A DNA stretch of 64,000 nucleotides from assembly GCF_002174305.1 (NCBI RefSeq), contig NZ_MIJB01000005.1, forward strand, positions 1-64,000, in the 5' to 3' direction. This DNA comes from Aeromicrobium sp. PE09-221 (GTDB taxonomy: Bacteria > Actinomycetota > Actinomycetes > Propionibacteriales > Nocardioidaceae). The position numbers and the translations under genes were made by a program. The notes beneath the pieces were generated by a model that was not told the origin of the DNA, did no database searches, and saw nothing but the letters and a program-made list of their open reading frames with translations. Position 1 is the stretch's first letter. Each line of letters opens with the position of its first letter. Below are positions 47,214-55,487 of the stretch, piece after piece.

Positions 47214-48716
47214 ATGCGTGCCTCCATGAAATTCCTCCTCACCGTCCTCGGCACGGGCATGATCGTGGTCACGGTCTTCACGGCCTGGCTCATCATCGCC
47301 TTCGTCCGAGCTCCACTCGACACGGTGGGCGAGGTCGACTTCGACCGTCCCCTGGCCATCCCGCCGCTGGCCGAATCCAGTGTCGAAGGGGGTGTCCGCA
47401 CCTTCGATCTGCGCCTGCAGAGCGGCACGAGCGATCTCGGGTCCGAGGAGCCGACGAGCACGTGGGGCGTCAACGGCGATCTGCTCGGCCCCACCCTGCG
47501 CGCCGAACGAGGCGAGACCGTCGCCATGCGGGTCCGCAACGACCTCCCCGAGATCTCCACACTCCACTGGCACGGCATGCACCTGCCCGCGGAGATGGAC
47601 GGCGGGCCTCATCAGGTCATCGAGCCCGGAGATCTGTGGTCACCGACATGGACGATCGACCAGCCGGCAGCGACGCTCTGGTATCACCCTCACCTGCACG
47701 GGGCGACAGCCGATCACGTCTACCGAGGACTCGCCGGCATGTTCATCGTCGATGATCCGGTGGAGGCCGAGCTCGATCTCCCGCGCGACTACGGCGTCGA
47801 CGATCTTCCGCTCATCGTGCAGGACAAGAACCTCGACGAGGACGGCCGCCTCGACATGGGCGAGTCCTTCTTCGGGTCCGCCGGCATCATCGGTGAGACG
47901 GTATTCGTCAACGGCACGCGCGGGGCTTACGCCGATGTGACCACGGAGGCGGTACGTCTGCGGCTGCTCAATGGCTCGAATGCCCGGCCGTTCTCGTTCA
48001 CCTTCGCCGATGGACGGGACTTCGACCTCATCGGCACGGATGGCGGACTGCTGGAGGCACCGGCCGCGATGGACGCGCTCCAGCTCTCACCGGGGGAACG
48101 TGCCGAGATCATCGTGCGTTTCGAGCCGGGCGAGCGCATCGTGCTGCGCAGCGAGCCCAGCGACACCGGCAATACCTTCGCCGGAGGCCAGGACCGCCTC
48201 GACATCATGGAGTTCCGTGCCGCCGACCGGCTCGACCCCTCGCCGGCTGTCCCCGACCAGCTCGTGGAGGTACCGCGTCTCGACCCGGAGGACGCCTCCG
48301 AGGAACGGTCCTTCCGCCTCGCCGGCTCCACCATCAACGGTCGCGAGATGGACATGCAGCGGGTGGACGAGGTCGTGGAGGCAGGGGCGGCCGAGATCTG
48401 GACCGTGACCAATGACGACGGCGGATCGCACAATTTCCATGTACACGATGTGCAGTTCCAGGTGCTCGATATCGACGGCCGCGAGCCCCCGCCCCACCTG
48501 CGCGGGTGGAAGGACACGGTGTGGCTGCGCCCGAGCGAGCCGGTCCGGCTGATCATGCGCTTCGGTCACCACACGAGCACCGAGTGGCCTTACATGTTCC
48601 ACTGTCACACCCTGCGTCACGAGGACGACGGCATGATGGGACAGTTCATGGTGGTCGAGCCCGGTCAGTCACCGACCGGCATCCCCCATGCCGGGGAGCA
48701 CGCGCACGACCATTGA
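47214..48716 (+). CDS. membrane-anchored multicopper oxidase (CueO-like)
   Basis: Oxidises copper or phenolic/metal substrates with reduction of oxygen to water, outside the membrane. The 500-residue protein has an N-terminal anchor helix (about 5-30) and all copper ligands: HWHGMH, WYHPHLHG, HNFHVHDVQF and the C-terminal HCHTLRHEDDGMM, giving type 1, 2 and 3 centres. No methionine-rich insert, typical of CueO, is seen. The ATG at 47214 follows AAGG by 8 nt. It lies 4 kb from the copper cluster at 52095-58419. Confidence 0.9.
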   Translation: MRASMKFLLTVLGTGMIVVTVFTAWLIIAFVRAPLDTVGEVDFDRPLAIPPLAESSVEGGVRTFDLRLQSGTSDLGSEEPTSTWGVNGDLLGPTLRAERGETVAMRVRNDLPEISTLHWHGMHLPAEMDGGPHQVIEPGDLWSPTWTIDQPAATLWYHPHLHGATADHVYRGLAGMFIVDDPVEAELDLPRDYGVDDLPLIVQDKNLDEDGRLDMGESFFGSAGIIGETVFVNGTRGAYADVTTEAVRLRLLNGSNARPFSFTFADGRDFDLIGTDGGLLEAPAAMDALQLSPGERAEIIVRFEPGERIVLRSEPSDTGNTFAGGQDRLDIMEFRAADRLDPSPAVPDQLVEVPRLDPEDASEERSFRLAGSTINGREMDMQRVDEVVEAGAAEIWTVTNDDGGSHNFHVHDVQFQVLDIDGREPPPHLRGWKDTVWLRPSEPVRLIMRFGHHTSTEWPYMFHCHTLRHEDDGMMGQFMVVEPGQSPTGIPHAGEHAHDH

Positions 48717-48719
48717 GAC

Positions 48720-48893
48720 TCAGACGAGGGTGGCGATCTCCTCCAGATCGGCAAAATCGCACCAGCGGCACTCGACACCCAGGTGGTCGGCACTGAGGGT
48801 GTCGAACAGGGCGCCGCCCCGCTCGCACCAGGGACAGCGCGCGGCCTCGCCCGCCGTCTCGAGAACCTCGATCGTCAGCATCGCGTTCGTCAT
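48720..48893 (-). CDS. 57-residue zinc-ribbon-like protein
   Basis: A small protein with two CxxC knuckles, CPWC at residues 20-23 and CRWC at 42-45, spaced like a rubredoxin-type zinc ribbon. GGAGG lies 5 nt before the ATG at 48893, and the coding part shows clear third-position GC bias. It is tail to tail with the multicopper oxidase gene, 3 bp between stops. It may bind zinc, iron or copper; function unknown. I consider it real because of the ribosome site and the cysteine pattern. Confidence 0.72.
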   Translation of the reverse strand: MTNAMLTIEVLETAGEAARCPWCERGGALFDTLSADHLGVECRWCDFADLEEIATLV

Positions 48894-48997
48894 GATGACC
48901 TCCTGCTCTCAGGGTAGGAGCGTCCACTGACAGAACCACGAGCATCGGCCACGTGTCGAGTTTCCGATGAGAACGCCGCGCCGATACCGCGGCTCGA

Positions 48998-49079
48998 GCG
49001 GTGACGTACGCACGTCTCAACGCCCTGGAAAGGTGCGCAGCCCACCGCCCTGGCGGGTGAGGGGTGCGTACGTCACCGC
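48998..49079. repeat. palindromic intergenic repeat, family 2, copy 1
   Basis: GCGGTGACGTACGCAC (48998-49013) and its exact complement (49064-49079) are 16-bp arms, with the inner CCACCGCC/GGCGGGTG hairpin. It lies between the 57-residue gene and the end of the PCD-VOC gene, downstream of the latter. Confidence 0.75.
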
Positions 49080-49102
49080 CAGGGGCGCGGGTCGTCACGT
49101 CT

Positions 49103-49762
49103 TCAGTCGGCGGCGGGAGGATCCAGCTCGGTGCAGATGCAGGCCTCATTGCCGTCGGCATCCGCAAGCACCCACCAGCTCGGGGCGAAACGGTCGGTTG
49201 CCAGCGTGCCACCGGCCTCGACCACCTCGGCGACGCGCTGCTCGGCGACATCGACGGGCACCAGCACGTCCAGGTGGATCCGGTTGCGCTGCGTCCGCGC
49301 CTCATCGGTCGACTGGAACCACACCGCCGGAGCGATGCCATCGGGATCGACGAGATCACCGTCGGAATCCTCATAGGCCAGCGCCGCTCTCCAGAACGGC
49401 CGGATCGCCTCGGCGTCGAGCGTGTCGATGGCGATGGTCAGCCGCCGTGGTGACGTCGGCTCCCCCTCGATCCCTAGGTCGTCGGCGATAGCGGAGATCT
49501 CCGCCGCCAGCGCGATGTCTCGCTCGGTGAGCGCACCCACGTCATGGGACATGAGCGCGACGTGCACCCGCGCGTAGCGCAGGTCGACATCGGGATGATG
49601 CTGTGCGCGCTCGGCCGCCGCCGCGACCTGGGTGATGAAGCCCAGCCCGGTCATGAAGTCACCGGTGGTGAAACCGGCCCGCAGCACACCCTCCACGACA
49701 CGCCAGTGCCGCGAGTCGACACGGTCCATCACCTCGGCCAGGGACAACGAGGAAGCACTCAT
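49103..49762 (-). CDS. fusion of pterin-4a-carbinolamine dehydratase and VOC domain
   Basis: A 219-residue protein. Residues about 1-100 are a PCD/DCoH domain with the key HHPDVDLRYARVHVAL strand (active-site His pair HH). Residues about 108-215 are a vicinal-oxygen-chelate (glyoxalase-like) domain with IDTLDAEAIRPFWRAAL and IHLDVLV. PCD regenerates tetrahydrobiopterin or aids other pterins; the VOC domain may bind a metal. The fusion is seen in several actinobacteria; the combined role is unknown. Confidence 0.82.
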   Translation of the reverse strand: MSASSLSLAEVMDRVDSRHWRVVEGVLRAGFTTGDFMTGLGFITQVAAAAERAQHHPDVDLRYARVHVALMSHDVGALTERDIALAAEISAIADDLGIEGEPTSPRRLTIAIDTLDAEAIRPFWRAALAYEDSDGDLVDPDGIAPAVWFQSTDEARTQRNRIHLDVLVPVDVAEQRVAEVVEAGGTLATDRFAPSWWVLADADGNEACICTELDPPAAD

Positions 49763-49804
49763 GGATCGAGGGTCACACGGATTGCCGTGTGCTGCCCGGT
49801 ACCG

Positions 49805-50347
49805 TCAGAGAGGGAGGATCCGCTGATAGAGGACGTGATCCTGCCATCGTCCCGCGATCCGCAGGTATTCCGGCGCCAGCCCGAAGCGCACGAACCCATT
49901 GCGCTCCAGCACCCGCTGTGAGCGGATGTTCTCCCGGAGCGTGCCCGCCTGCAACCGGTGGAGACCGAGGGAATCGCGGGCGAAGCGGACGACCTGACGC
50001 ACCGCCGCGGTCATCAACCCGCGACTCTGGAAGCGCGCATCCATCCAGTAGCCGATGTGCCCGTTCTGGAACGCCCCCCGCACGATGTCGTTGACGCTGA
50101 CCGTCCCCACGACGTGGTCATCCTGGGAGAGCACCAGCGGCACCTGCGTGCCCTGCGCCATGCCCGCAAGCATGCGCTCGATCCGATCGAGCTGTCCATC
50201 GGAGGTGTAGTACTCCGGTGAGCGCTGCGGCTCCCACGGCGCCAGATGATCGCGATTGCGCAGCAGCGCCGCGGCGAGCGACGAGACGTCGTCCGGCTCG
50301 AGGACGCGCAAGACGACACCGTCCTGGAGAGCGACCGGGAACGTCAT
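49805..50347 (-). CDS. GNAT family N-acetyltransferase (RimJ/RimL-type)
   Basis: A 180-residue enzyme with the RimJ-like pattern: VLRVLEPDDVSSLAAAL, GYWMDARFQSRGLMTAAVRQ for acetyl-CoA binding, RLQAGTLRENIRSQRVLERN and the terminal FVRFGLAPEYLRI. It probably acetylates a protein N-terminus or small amine. The ATG follows TACACT by 6 nt on its strand, so it is leaderless. Confidence 0.88.
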   Translation of the reverse strand: MTFPVALQDGVVLRVLEPDDVSSLAAALLRNRDHLAPWEPQRSPEYYTSDGQLDRIERMLAGMAQGTQVPLVLSQDDHVVGTVSVNDIVRGAFQNGHIGYWMDARFQSRGLMTAAVRQVVRFARDSLGLHRLQAGTLRENIRSQRVLERNGFVRFGLAPEYLRIAGRWQDHVLYQRILPL

Positions 50348-50353
50348 GGGCCG

Positions 50354-50359
50354 AGTGTA
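50354..50359 (-). promoter_or_regulatory. -10 box of leaderless GNAT gene
   Basis: Minus-strand TACACT ends 6 nt before the ATG at 50347. Confidence 0.45.
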
Positions 50360-50383
50360 GATCCGCCCGAGACCGACGACACC

Positions 50384-51121
50384 CTAGTCGTGACGCTGAT
50401 GTCGCACGACACCATCGCGGCCGCCGAGACGCGAGACCTCGTCGTGCAGACGCGCCATCGTACGGTCCAGGTGGTCCGCCACGACCGCGGCCTGATGCAG
50501 TTCATCGCGCAGTCGCTCAGGTATCTCGCCCTGGTACTTGTAGTAGATCTTGTGCTCCAGGCTCGCCCAGAAGTCCATCGCGATCGTGCGGATCTGCACC
50601 TCCACGTAGACCTGCTCGGTGCGATCGGAGAGGTAGACCGGGGTCTGCACGATCAGATGCAGGCTCTGGTAACCGTTGTCCTTCGGCTCGACGATGTAAT
50701 CCTTGACCTCGACCACGGTCACATCGGGCTGACTCGTCAACATGTCGGCGATCCAGTAGGCATCGGCCACGAAGGCGCAGGTGATCCGCACCCCGGCGAT
50801 ATCGCGGATGTGCTCCCCCACCTGCTCCAGATCGCGCGGGCTGCCCGTGCGCTCGATCTTGTCGAGCAGGCTGTCCATCGACTTCAGCCGCGTGCGCACG
50901 TGCTCGATCGGGCTGTACTCGTGAGTGTGCTCGAACTCCTCGCGCAAGATGTTGATCTTGGTCTCGAGCTGGTCGATCGCGAACTGGTACTTGAGCTGGA
51001 AGGCCACCAGCCGGTTCTGCAGCTCCTTGAGGGCCAGTCGCGAGTCACCGGCGACGCGATCGGGAATCGCGCGAAGATCCGGCAACGTCTCGGAGAGACG
51101 CTCGAACTCTGATTCGCTCAC
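50384..51121 (-). CDS. small alarmone synthetase (RelA/SpoT synthetase domain)
   Basis: A 245-residue single-domain GTP pyrophosphokinase of the RelQ/RelP type, lacking the hydrolase, TGS and ACT domains of long RSH proteins. Motifs include RTRLKSMDSLLDKIER, the central IRDIAGVRITCAF and KDNGYQSLHLIV, and the Glu in VEVQIRTIAMDFWASLEHKI. It makes (p)ppGpp from GTP or GDP and ATP, and it forms tetramers in known relatives. The GTG start at 51121 follows AAGGA by 4 nt. Confidence 0.9.
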   Translation of the reverse strand: MSESEFERLSETLPDLRAIPDRVAGDSRLALKELQNRLVAFQLKYQFAIDQLETKINILREEFEHTHEYSPIEHVRTRLKSMDSLLDKIERTGSPRDLEQVGEHIRDIAGVRITCAFVADAYWIADMLTSQPDVTVVEVKDYIVEPKDNGYQSLHLIVQTPVYLSDRTEQVYVEVQIRTIAMDFWASLEHKIYYKYQGEIPERLRDELHQAAVVADHLDRTMARLHDEVSRLGGRDGVVRHQRHD

Positions 51122-51306
51122 GGTGTCCTTCTGGAGTCGTCCGACGACGCGACGGTGTCATCCCGAGCCTAACGAGCACGGGCAACGTCCGCTCGTACTG
51201 CTGAACGCGTCCAGAATGCCTATCGTCGTCATATGAGCGAGCGAACGATCGGCGCCCACGAATGCCGCCATCGGCGTACCCTTCTTTTCCTTCAGGCGGT
51301 GGCGGC

Positions 51307-52122
51307 ATGAGCGAGCACTCCCCGAGCCCTTCTTCCGTCGCCGATCCCGGCATGTCCCGTCCGCTGCTCGCCGTGGTGCTGGTGGCCTCGATCCTGCAGG
51401 CGGCGGCTCCCGTCATCCCCTACACGGGTGGCGGAGCGCAGCCGAACGAGTCGACGACCGACCTGCTGATCACCCCGGCGGGATACACCTTCTCACTGTG
51501 GGGGCTGATCTACGCGCTGTCGATCGTGACCGCCGCCGCCATGCTGTGGAAGGGGTCGACGGGCACGCGACAGCCGATGCGGTTGAGCATCGATCTATCG
51601 GTGGCCTTCGTGGGCGCGGCCGTGTGGATCGGGGTCTCGGCGGCCGAGTGGCCATGGGTCACGTCGGTCGTGTTGACGATCATGGCGGTGGCGCTGCTCG
51701 ACGCGGCGCGGATCGCGGCGGCCGGGTCCGGCGCACCCCGCTGGCTCGTCGTGCTCGTCCGCTCGACGGTCGGCATATACGCCGCGTGGGCCACCGCAGC
51801 GGTATTCCAGAACTGGGCCTCGGATATCGGTGCGAGCTTCGGCGATCCGGCCGAGCCGTGGTGGCAGCTGGCGGTGCTCATCGCCTCCGTACTGATCGGG
51901 ACGGCCGTGACCGCGCTCTACGGCGCGCAGTTGCCCCTCTATCCGGTCACGCTGGTGTGGGCCTTCGTGGGCATCATCGTCCACGCCTGGGGTGAGACCG
52001 CCGCCGTCGTCGGCACCTGCATCGCCGGGATCGTCGTCGTCCTGATCGCCCTCGGCTGGTCTTTCGCGCATCATCGCCACCATGCGGGCCCGGGTCACTC
52101 CAAGAGCGTCTCGCCGATATAG
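51307..52122 (+). CDS. TspO/MBR-like (tryptophan-rich sensory) membrane protein
   Basis: A 271-residue protein with about seven hydrophobic segments. After the first helix comes LLITPAGYTFSLWGLIYALS, the core helix motif of tryptophan-rich TspO-like proteins. Many conserved Trp residues (in VWIGVSAAEWPW, VFQNWAS and EPWWQ) follow. The length is about double that of TspO, as in the related fungal/actinobacterial subfamily. Possible ligands include porphyrins. The ATG at 51307 is the most plausible start. It overlaps the 3' end of the DyP gene by 28 bp. Confidence 0.75.
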   Translation: MSEHSPSPSSVADPGMSRPLLAVVLVASILQAAAPVIPYTGGGAQPNESTTDLLITPAGYTFSLWGLIYALSIVTAAAMLWKGSTGTRQPMRLSIDLSVAFVGAAVWIGVSAAEWPWVTSVVLTIMAVALLDAARIAAAGSGAPRWLVVLVRSTVGIYAAWATAAVFQNWASDIGASFGDPAEPWWQLAVLIASVLIGTAVTALYGAQLPLYPVTLVWAFVGIIVHAWGETAAVVGTCIAGIVVVLIALGWSFAHHRHHAGPGHSKSVSPI

Positions 52123-53303
52123 CCGTCCGGTCCGCACCCGGGAGGTATCGCGAAGACACTCGAGCCGATGGGCACCGTCCACTTGTTCAGCAGATCGAGT
52201 TCATCGAGACGTCGCTGCACTGGTACGAACTGGCGATCGACATCGGCTTGGAAGGAGCCGAAGATCAGTCCCGAATCCGAGACCTCCTCCCCCGAAGGCG
52301 CGAGATCGTAGTTGTACGCACGTCGCAGGATCTGTTCATCGGGATCCTCCGAATGCGCCCGCCGGATATGCGAGAACTCGGCGATCACCGGGAACCCCAG
52401 CGAGTTCGTCGCCTCGAAGTCCGGCTCGTCATGCTCCTGCGTCCCCGTCAGCGGAGCACCATTCGAGAGCCGCCGACCCACCGACTGCTCGCGCCCATCG
52501 CGATCAAGACGGTCCCACTCATCCAGGTCCATATGGATGCGACGCATCACGAAACTCGTTCCGCCGGCGAGCCACCCCTCCTGAATCCACACCAGGCGGT
52601 CGAACTCCTCCGCGGCGAGATTCGCCGTACCATCGACCTGGCCGAAGAGATTGCGCATCGTCGTGCCGGGGCGCTCCGACCCGCGCGCCCGGCGGAAGCC
52701 GGTTTGCGACCACCGCACCGTCGCAAAGCTGCGACTGTCCTTCAGCACCATGCGCACCGCGTGCGCCACGGTGAGCGGGTCCTCGGCAGCCACCTGGATC
52801 AGCAGATCGCCATCGCTCCACCGTTCCTCCAGCCGATCGATGCCGAAGGCGGGCAGGGGGCGCAGCCAGGACGGGCGCGCGGCCGTCCCGGCAGCACGCT
52901 CCACGAATCGTGGACCGAAGCCGAAAGTGACCGAGAGCCGCGCCGGCACGGTCGCCAGCTCCGGTTCGGAATCCGCGAGAGCGGCCCGGCCATCGGTCAG
53001 GCGCCGGGCGTCATCGGTCAGGATCTGCATCAACCGTCGCAAGGCCTCACCATCGACCCCATCGCGAAGATCGAGACCGAGGAAGGTCGCGTGCGCGGGC
53101 GGCGCCGTCGTCACCCCCGCCTGATGCGTGCCGTGGAAAGACACGGTCTCATCTCCGTGCAACGGCGGGGCGGGGCTGGAACTCGAGCGCCAGACCGCGT
53201 CCACGCCGACCGCCGCCACTGCGCCGACACCGGCGGCCGCTCCTCCCATGAGGAGACGACGCCGGCTCAGCTGCGGGCGACGCTCATCGTCGCCGGTGGT
53301 CAC
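52095..53303 (-). CDS. Tat-exported Dyp-type peroxidase (EfeB-like)
   Basis: A heme peroxidase of 402 residues. The N-terminal SRRRLLMGG twin-arginine signal directs folded export. The core shows GQVDGTANL (the GXXDG motif with the catalytic Asp) and the IFGSFQADVDRQFVPVQRRL segment typical of EfeB/DyP; the heme-ligand His is likely in FSHIRRAH. EfeB normally acts with EfeO and EfeU in iron uptake, but neither is here. GTG start at 53303; it overlaps the PCuAC stop by 4 bp, so it ends the copper operon. Confidence 0.88.
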   Translation of the reverse strand: MTTGDDERRPQLSRRRLLMGGAAAGVGAVAAVGVDAVWRSSSSPAPPLHGDETVSFHGTHQAGVTTAPPAHATFLGLDLRDGVDGEALRRLMQILTDDARRLTDGRAALADSEPELATVPARLSVTFGFGPRFVERAAGTAARPSWLRPLPAFGIDRLEERWSDGDLLIQVAAEDPLTVAHAVRMVLKDSRSFATVRWSQTGFRRARGSERPGTTMRNLFGQVDGTANLAAEEFDRLVWIQEGWLAGGTSFVMRRIHMDLDEWDRLDRDGREQSVGRRLSNGAPLTGTQEHDEPDFEATNSLGFPVIAEFSHIRRAHSEDPDEQILRRAYNYDLAPSGEEVSDSGLIFGSFQADVDRQFVPVQRRLDELDLLNKWTVPIGSSVFAIPPGCGPDGYIGETLLE

Positions 53304-53818
53304 GACATGTCACCCATGTCGTGATCCGTCTCTCCCTCCTCATAGTTCTCATTCGCTCCGGCGTAGTCCTTCGCCGGGGCCTCGACGTCGAGCGTGGAAC
53401 CATCGGAGAGCTCGAGGGTGAAGGTGACCTCGTCCCCCGCGGCTATCGGGCCGGTCAGATCCATCAACATGATGTGGTTGCCCCCGGGCTCGAGGGTCAT
53501 GCTCTCGCCAGCAGGAATGACGAAGCCACCCTCGATCTCCCGCATCGTCATCTCGCCGCTGCCATCGTCGACCGTCTCGTGGAGTTCGATCATGGGCGAA
53601 GCGGGGCTGGTGACGGCGACGACCGTCACATCATCGTCGCCGTCATTGGCCAGTTCACCGAAGGCCGCGGTCATGCCGTCATCGGCGGACTTGACCCAGG
53701 GGTCGGACATCGACAGGGAGGAGCTGGCCTCGCTGTCGGCAGCCTCCTCACCGCCGCAACCGGCAAGGAGGAGCGTGGTCGCGGCCGCGATGGCCGCGAT
53801 GGTGGTGGTCGTACGCAT
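53300..53818 (-). CDS. copper chaperone PCu(A)C-type lipoprotein
   Basis: An extracytoplasmic Cu(I) chaperone of 172 residues with lipobox LLAGC (Cys21). The copper site follows the HXnMXnHXM pattern: H in ELHETV, M in TMREIEGG, and H/M in GGNHIMLMDL. An acidic, Met/His-containing tail (ETDHDMGDM) may bind extra copper. GAAAGG precedes the ATG. In other bacteria PCuAC delivers copper to cytochrome c oxidase; here it is in an operon with DyP and CopC/YcnI proteins. Confidence 0.9.
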   Translation of the reverse strand: MRTTTTIAAIAAATTLLLAGCGGEEAADSEASSSLSMSDPWVKSADDGMTAAFGELANDGDDDVTVVAVTSPASPMIELHETVDDGSGEMTMREIEGGFVIPAGESMTLEPGGNHIMLMDLTGPIAAGDEVTFTLELSDGSTLDVEAPAKDYAGANENYEEGETDHDMGDMS

Positions 53819-53835
53819 GATGGTGCCTTTCAGAT

Positions 53836-54375
53836 CTATGGTCGGCGGCGACCACTGATCGCGAACCAGACCGCCAGTGCCACAGCGGCACCAGCGATCG
53901 CGATCACGATGGCGCGGCCGGGAAGGCCGCCCGGGTCGCCGGAGTCAGCATCGTCTGCTGACGCCGCCGCCGTTCCTTCTGCCTCGGGCACCGGATCGCC
54001 GGGCGCTCCGATCGCGAACGGGATGCGTCCACTGATCGGGTGCCCGTCGGCCGAGACCACACGCCAGCGGATCTCATAGGACCCGTCCGGCAGGTCCGGG
54101 GCGAGATCCGCGCGCACGAATCGACCGTCCAGGGCGACCTCGCCGGCCACACGATTCTCCCCGTCGCTGTCGATCACGAGCATCGTGGACCCGATCTCGA
54201 TAAGTTCCTCATTGAACTCGAGTTCGACCTGCGCAGGAGCGGTGTCGAGCACCTCGTCCTCGGCAGGGGTCGAGCCGATGAGTTGGGCGTGAGCCACGGC
54301 GGGGCCAACCGTCCAGGTGAGCATCAGCGTCATGGCGAGGGCCACGACGCCGGTGATGCGGATGGTGCGGGGCAT
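53836..54375 (-). CDS. CopC-domain copper-binding protein with C-terminal membrane helix
   Basis: A 179-residue protein: signal peptide ending AVAHAQ, so the mature protein starts near His (the N-terminal Cu(II) ligand of CopC). The CopC beta-barrel includes GSTPAEDEVLDTAP, FNEELIEIGS and SADGHPISGRIPFAIG. Then come an acidic linker and the anchor helix AIVIAIAGAAVALAVWFAI with a basic tail. AAAGGA lies 7 nt before the ATG at 54375. The reading frame continues upstream without a stop into a membrane-protein segment (54376-54897). Confidence 0.9.
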   Translation of the reverse strand: MPRTIRITGVVALAMTLMLTWTVGPAVAHAQLIGSTPAEDEVLDTAPAQVELEFNEELIEIGSTMLVIDSDGENRVAGEVALDGRFVRADLAPDLPDGSYEIRWRVVSADGHPISGRIPFAIGAPGDPVPEAEGTAAASADDADSGDPGGLPGRAIVIAIAGAAVALAVWFAISGRRRP

Positions 54376-54897
54376 GGGTGTCCTTTCGAAGGAAGGGCGG
54401 GGTGTCAGCGGGCCCGAGAAGGGTGGACCGCGTACCGAGAGCGTGGACCGGTGGGGCCCCTGGGATACGTCATCCTCCGGACTCGCCGGGCTGAGCCGGG
54501 ACATAGGTGCGACCGCGAGAGCCTCCCCCGGCCGGGGATACCACCAGGACCACAGCAGCGCCGCGATCCGACGCGCCGCACCCTCGCCATGAGCGATGAT
54601 GATCGTCGTGCATGCCCAAGCTGTCGTATGCGACAGGACCATGGCGATCGTGAACTCGTGATGGTGCGCGCCTGCCGCGAAGAGGCCATGGAAACCGAGT
54701 TGACTCAGTGCGACGGCACACCCGAGTCGGGTGACGGAGGTGCCGGCGAGCGCGAGGGCCGCGGCCATGCTGAGCCCACCAGCGACGAGTACATCTGCTG
54801 TTGGCGGGACCGCACCACCACCGAGGAGGTGCGCCATCAGCGCGGTCACCGTCGCGAGCCCGGCCGCGGCCCCCGATCGCAGGCACTGTCTCAACAT
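53836..54897 (-). CDS. membrane-protein segment reading in frame into CopC (alternative long ORF, 353 residues)
   Basis: The ATG at 54897 opens an uninterrupted frame through copC. Residues 1-174 have four to five hydrophobic helices and several His (for example AAGAHHHEFTIAMVLSH). They resemble the separate membrane protein at 57853-58419, which has the same RGPP end followed by its own stop. Here the segment ends LSVRGPPFSGPL without a stop and runs into MPRTIRITG of CopC. Either the upstream gene lost its stop and its message is read as a fusion, or copC is made from its own start. It begins 2 bp after the ycnI stop. Confidence 0.6.
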   Translation of the reverse strand: MLRQCLRSGAAAGLATVTALMAHLLGGGAVPPTADVLVAGGLSMAAALALAGTSVTRLGCAVALSQLGFHGLFAAGAHHHEFTIAMVLSHTTAWACTTIIIAHGEGAARRIAALLWSWWYPRPGEALAVAPMSRLSPASPEDDVSQGPHRSTLSVRGPPFSGPLTPRPSFERTPMPRTIRITGVVALAMTLMLTWTVGPAVAHAQLIGSTPAEDEVLDTAPAQVELEFNEELIEIGSTMLVIDSDGENRVAGEVALDGRFVRADLAPDLPDGSYEIRWRVVSADGHPISGRIPFAIGAPGDPVPEAEGTAAASADDADSGDPGGLPGRAIVIAIAGAAVALAVWFAISGRRRP

Positions 54898-54899
54898 GG

Positions 54900-55487
54900 T
54901 CAGGCTCGCCGCAGCCGGTCGGATCCGATGCGCAGGGCCGTCGCCCCGATGACCGCGGAAAGCAGGACGGCCACCGCGACCGCGGTGGATCCGGCTCCCG
55001 ATGGTCCGGTATCGGCGCCGACGATCTCGTCGAGGGTCGCCGCCGTACCGACCACCCGCGGGGCCGGCTCCTCGGCATCATCGGCGGGATCGTCCCAGGT
55101 ATAGGTGCCGCCGCCCTCACAGAACTGGTCGGTCGGGAAGAGCAGTGTCTCACCCACTCGCCCGGTCAGCCGCATCACGGCCGTGAAGGTCCCTGGATCG
55201 CCATCGGCGATCGCCGGACCCGTCCAGCGGATGGACGACTCGGTCACCTCGCCGATCCATCCGTCCGGCTGCGTGAGATCGCCGACCACGTCGGTGCCCT
55301 CGGGAGTGCTGACGACGATCTCATCGGTTGGCGCACCGTCACAGCCGTGATCGAAGGAGAAGGTGACGCGCACTGCACCGTCCTCGACCGGTTCGACGGC
55401 GTCGATGAGCACGTGGGCCGATGCCGGCGCGCCGAGCAGGACGAGGAGCGCCATCACCGCGAATGCCGTGACCCAGCGCAGCTTCAT
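54900..55487 (-). CDS. ycnI: YcnI-family (DUF1775) copper-binding protein
   Basis: A 195-residue exported protein with a signal peptide ending APASA and mature His25 at the N-terminus, the copper ligand of YcnI. The HGCDGAPTDEIVVSTPEG block and Cys pair, and a C-terminal helix followed by a basic tail, are typical. It probably receives Cu(II) outside the membrane for delivery to CopCD. The stop of the downstream-read membrane segment is 2 bp away, and its start overlaps the copCD stop by 4 bp. Confidence 0.88.
   Translation of the reverse strand: MKLRWVTAFAVMALLVLLGAPASAHVLIDAVEPVEDGAVRVTFSFDHGCDGAPTDEIVVSTPEGTDVVGDLTQPDGWIGEVTESSIRWTGPAIADGDPGTFTAVMRLTGRVGETLLFPTDQFCEGGGTYTWDDPADDAEEPAPRVVGTAATLDEIVGADTGPSGAGSTAVAVAVLLSAVIGATALRIGSDRLRRA

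Noticed and set aside
52095..53303. EfeUOB iron-uptake operon
   Set aside because: Only the EfeB-like peroxidase is present; the neighbours are copper proteins and no permease EfeU or EfeO is seen.
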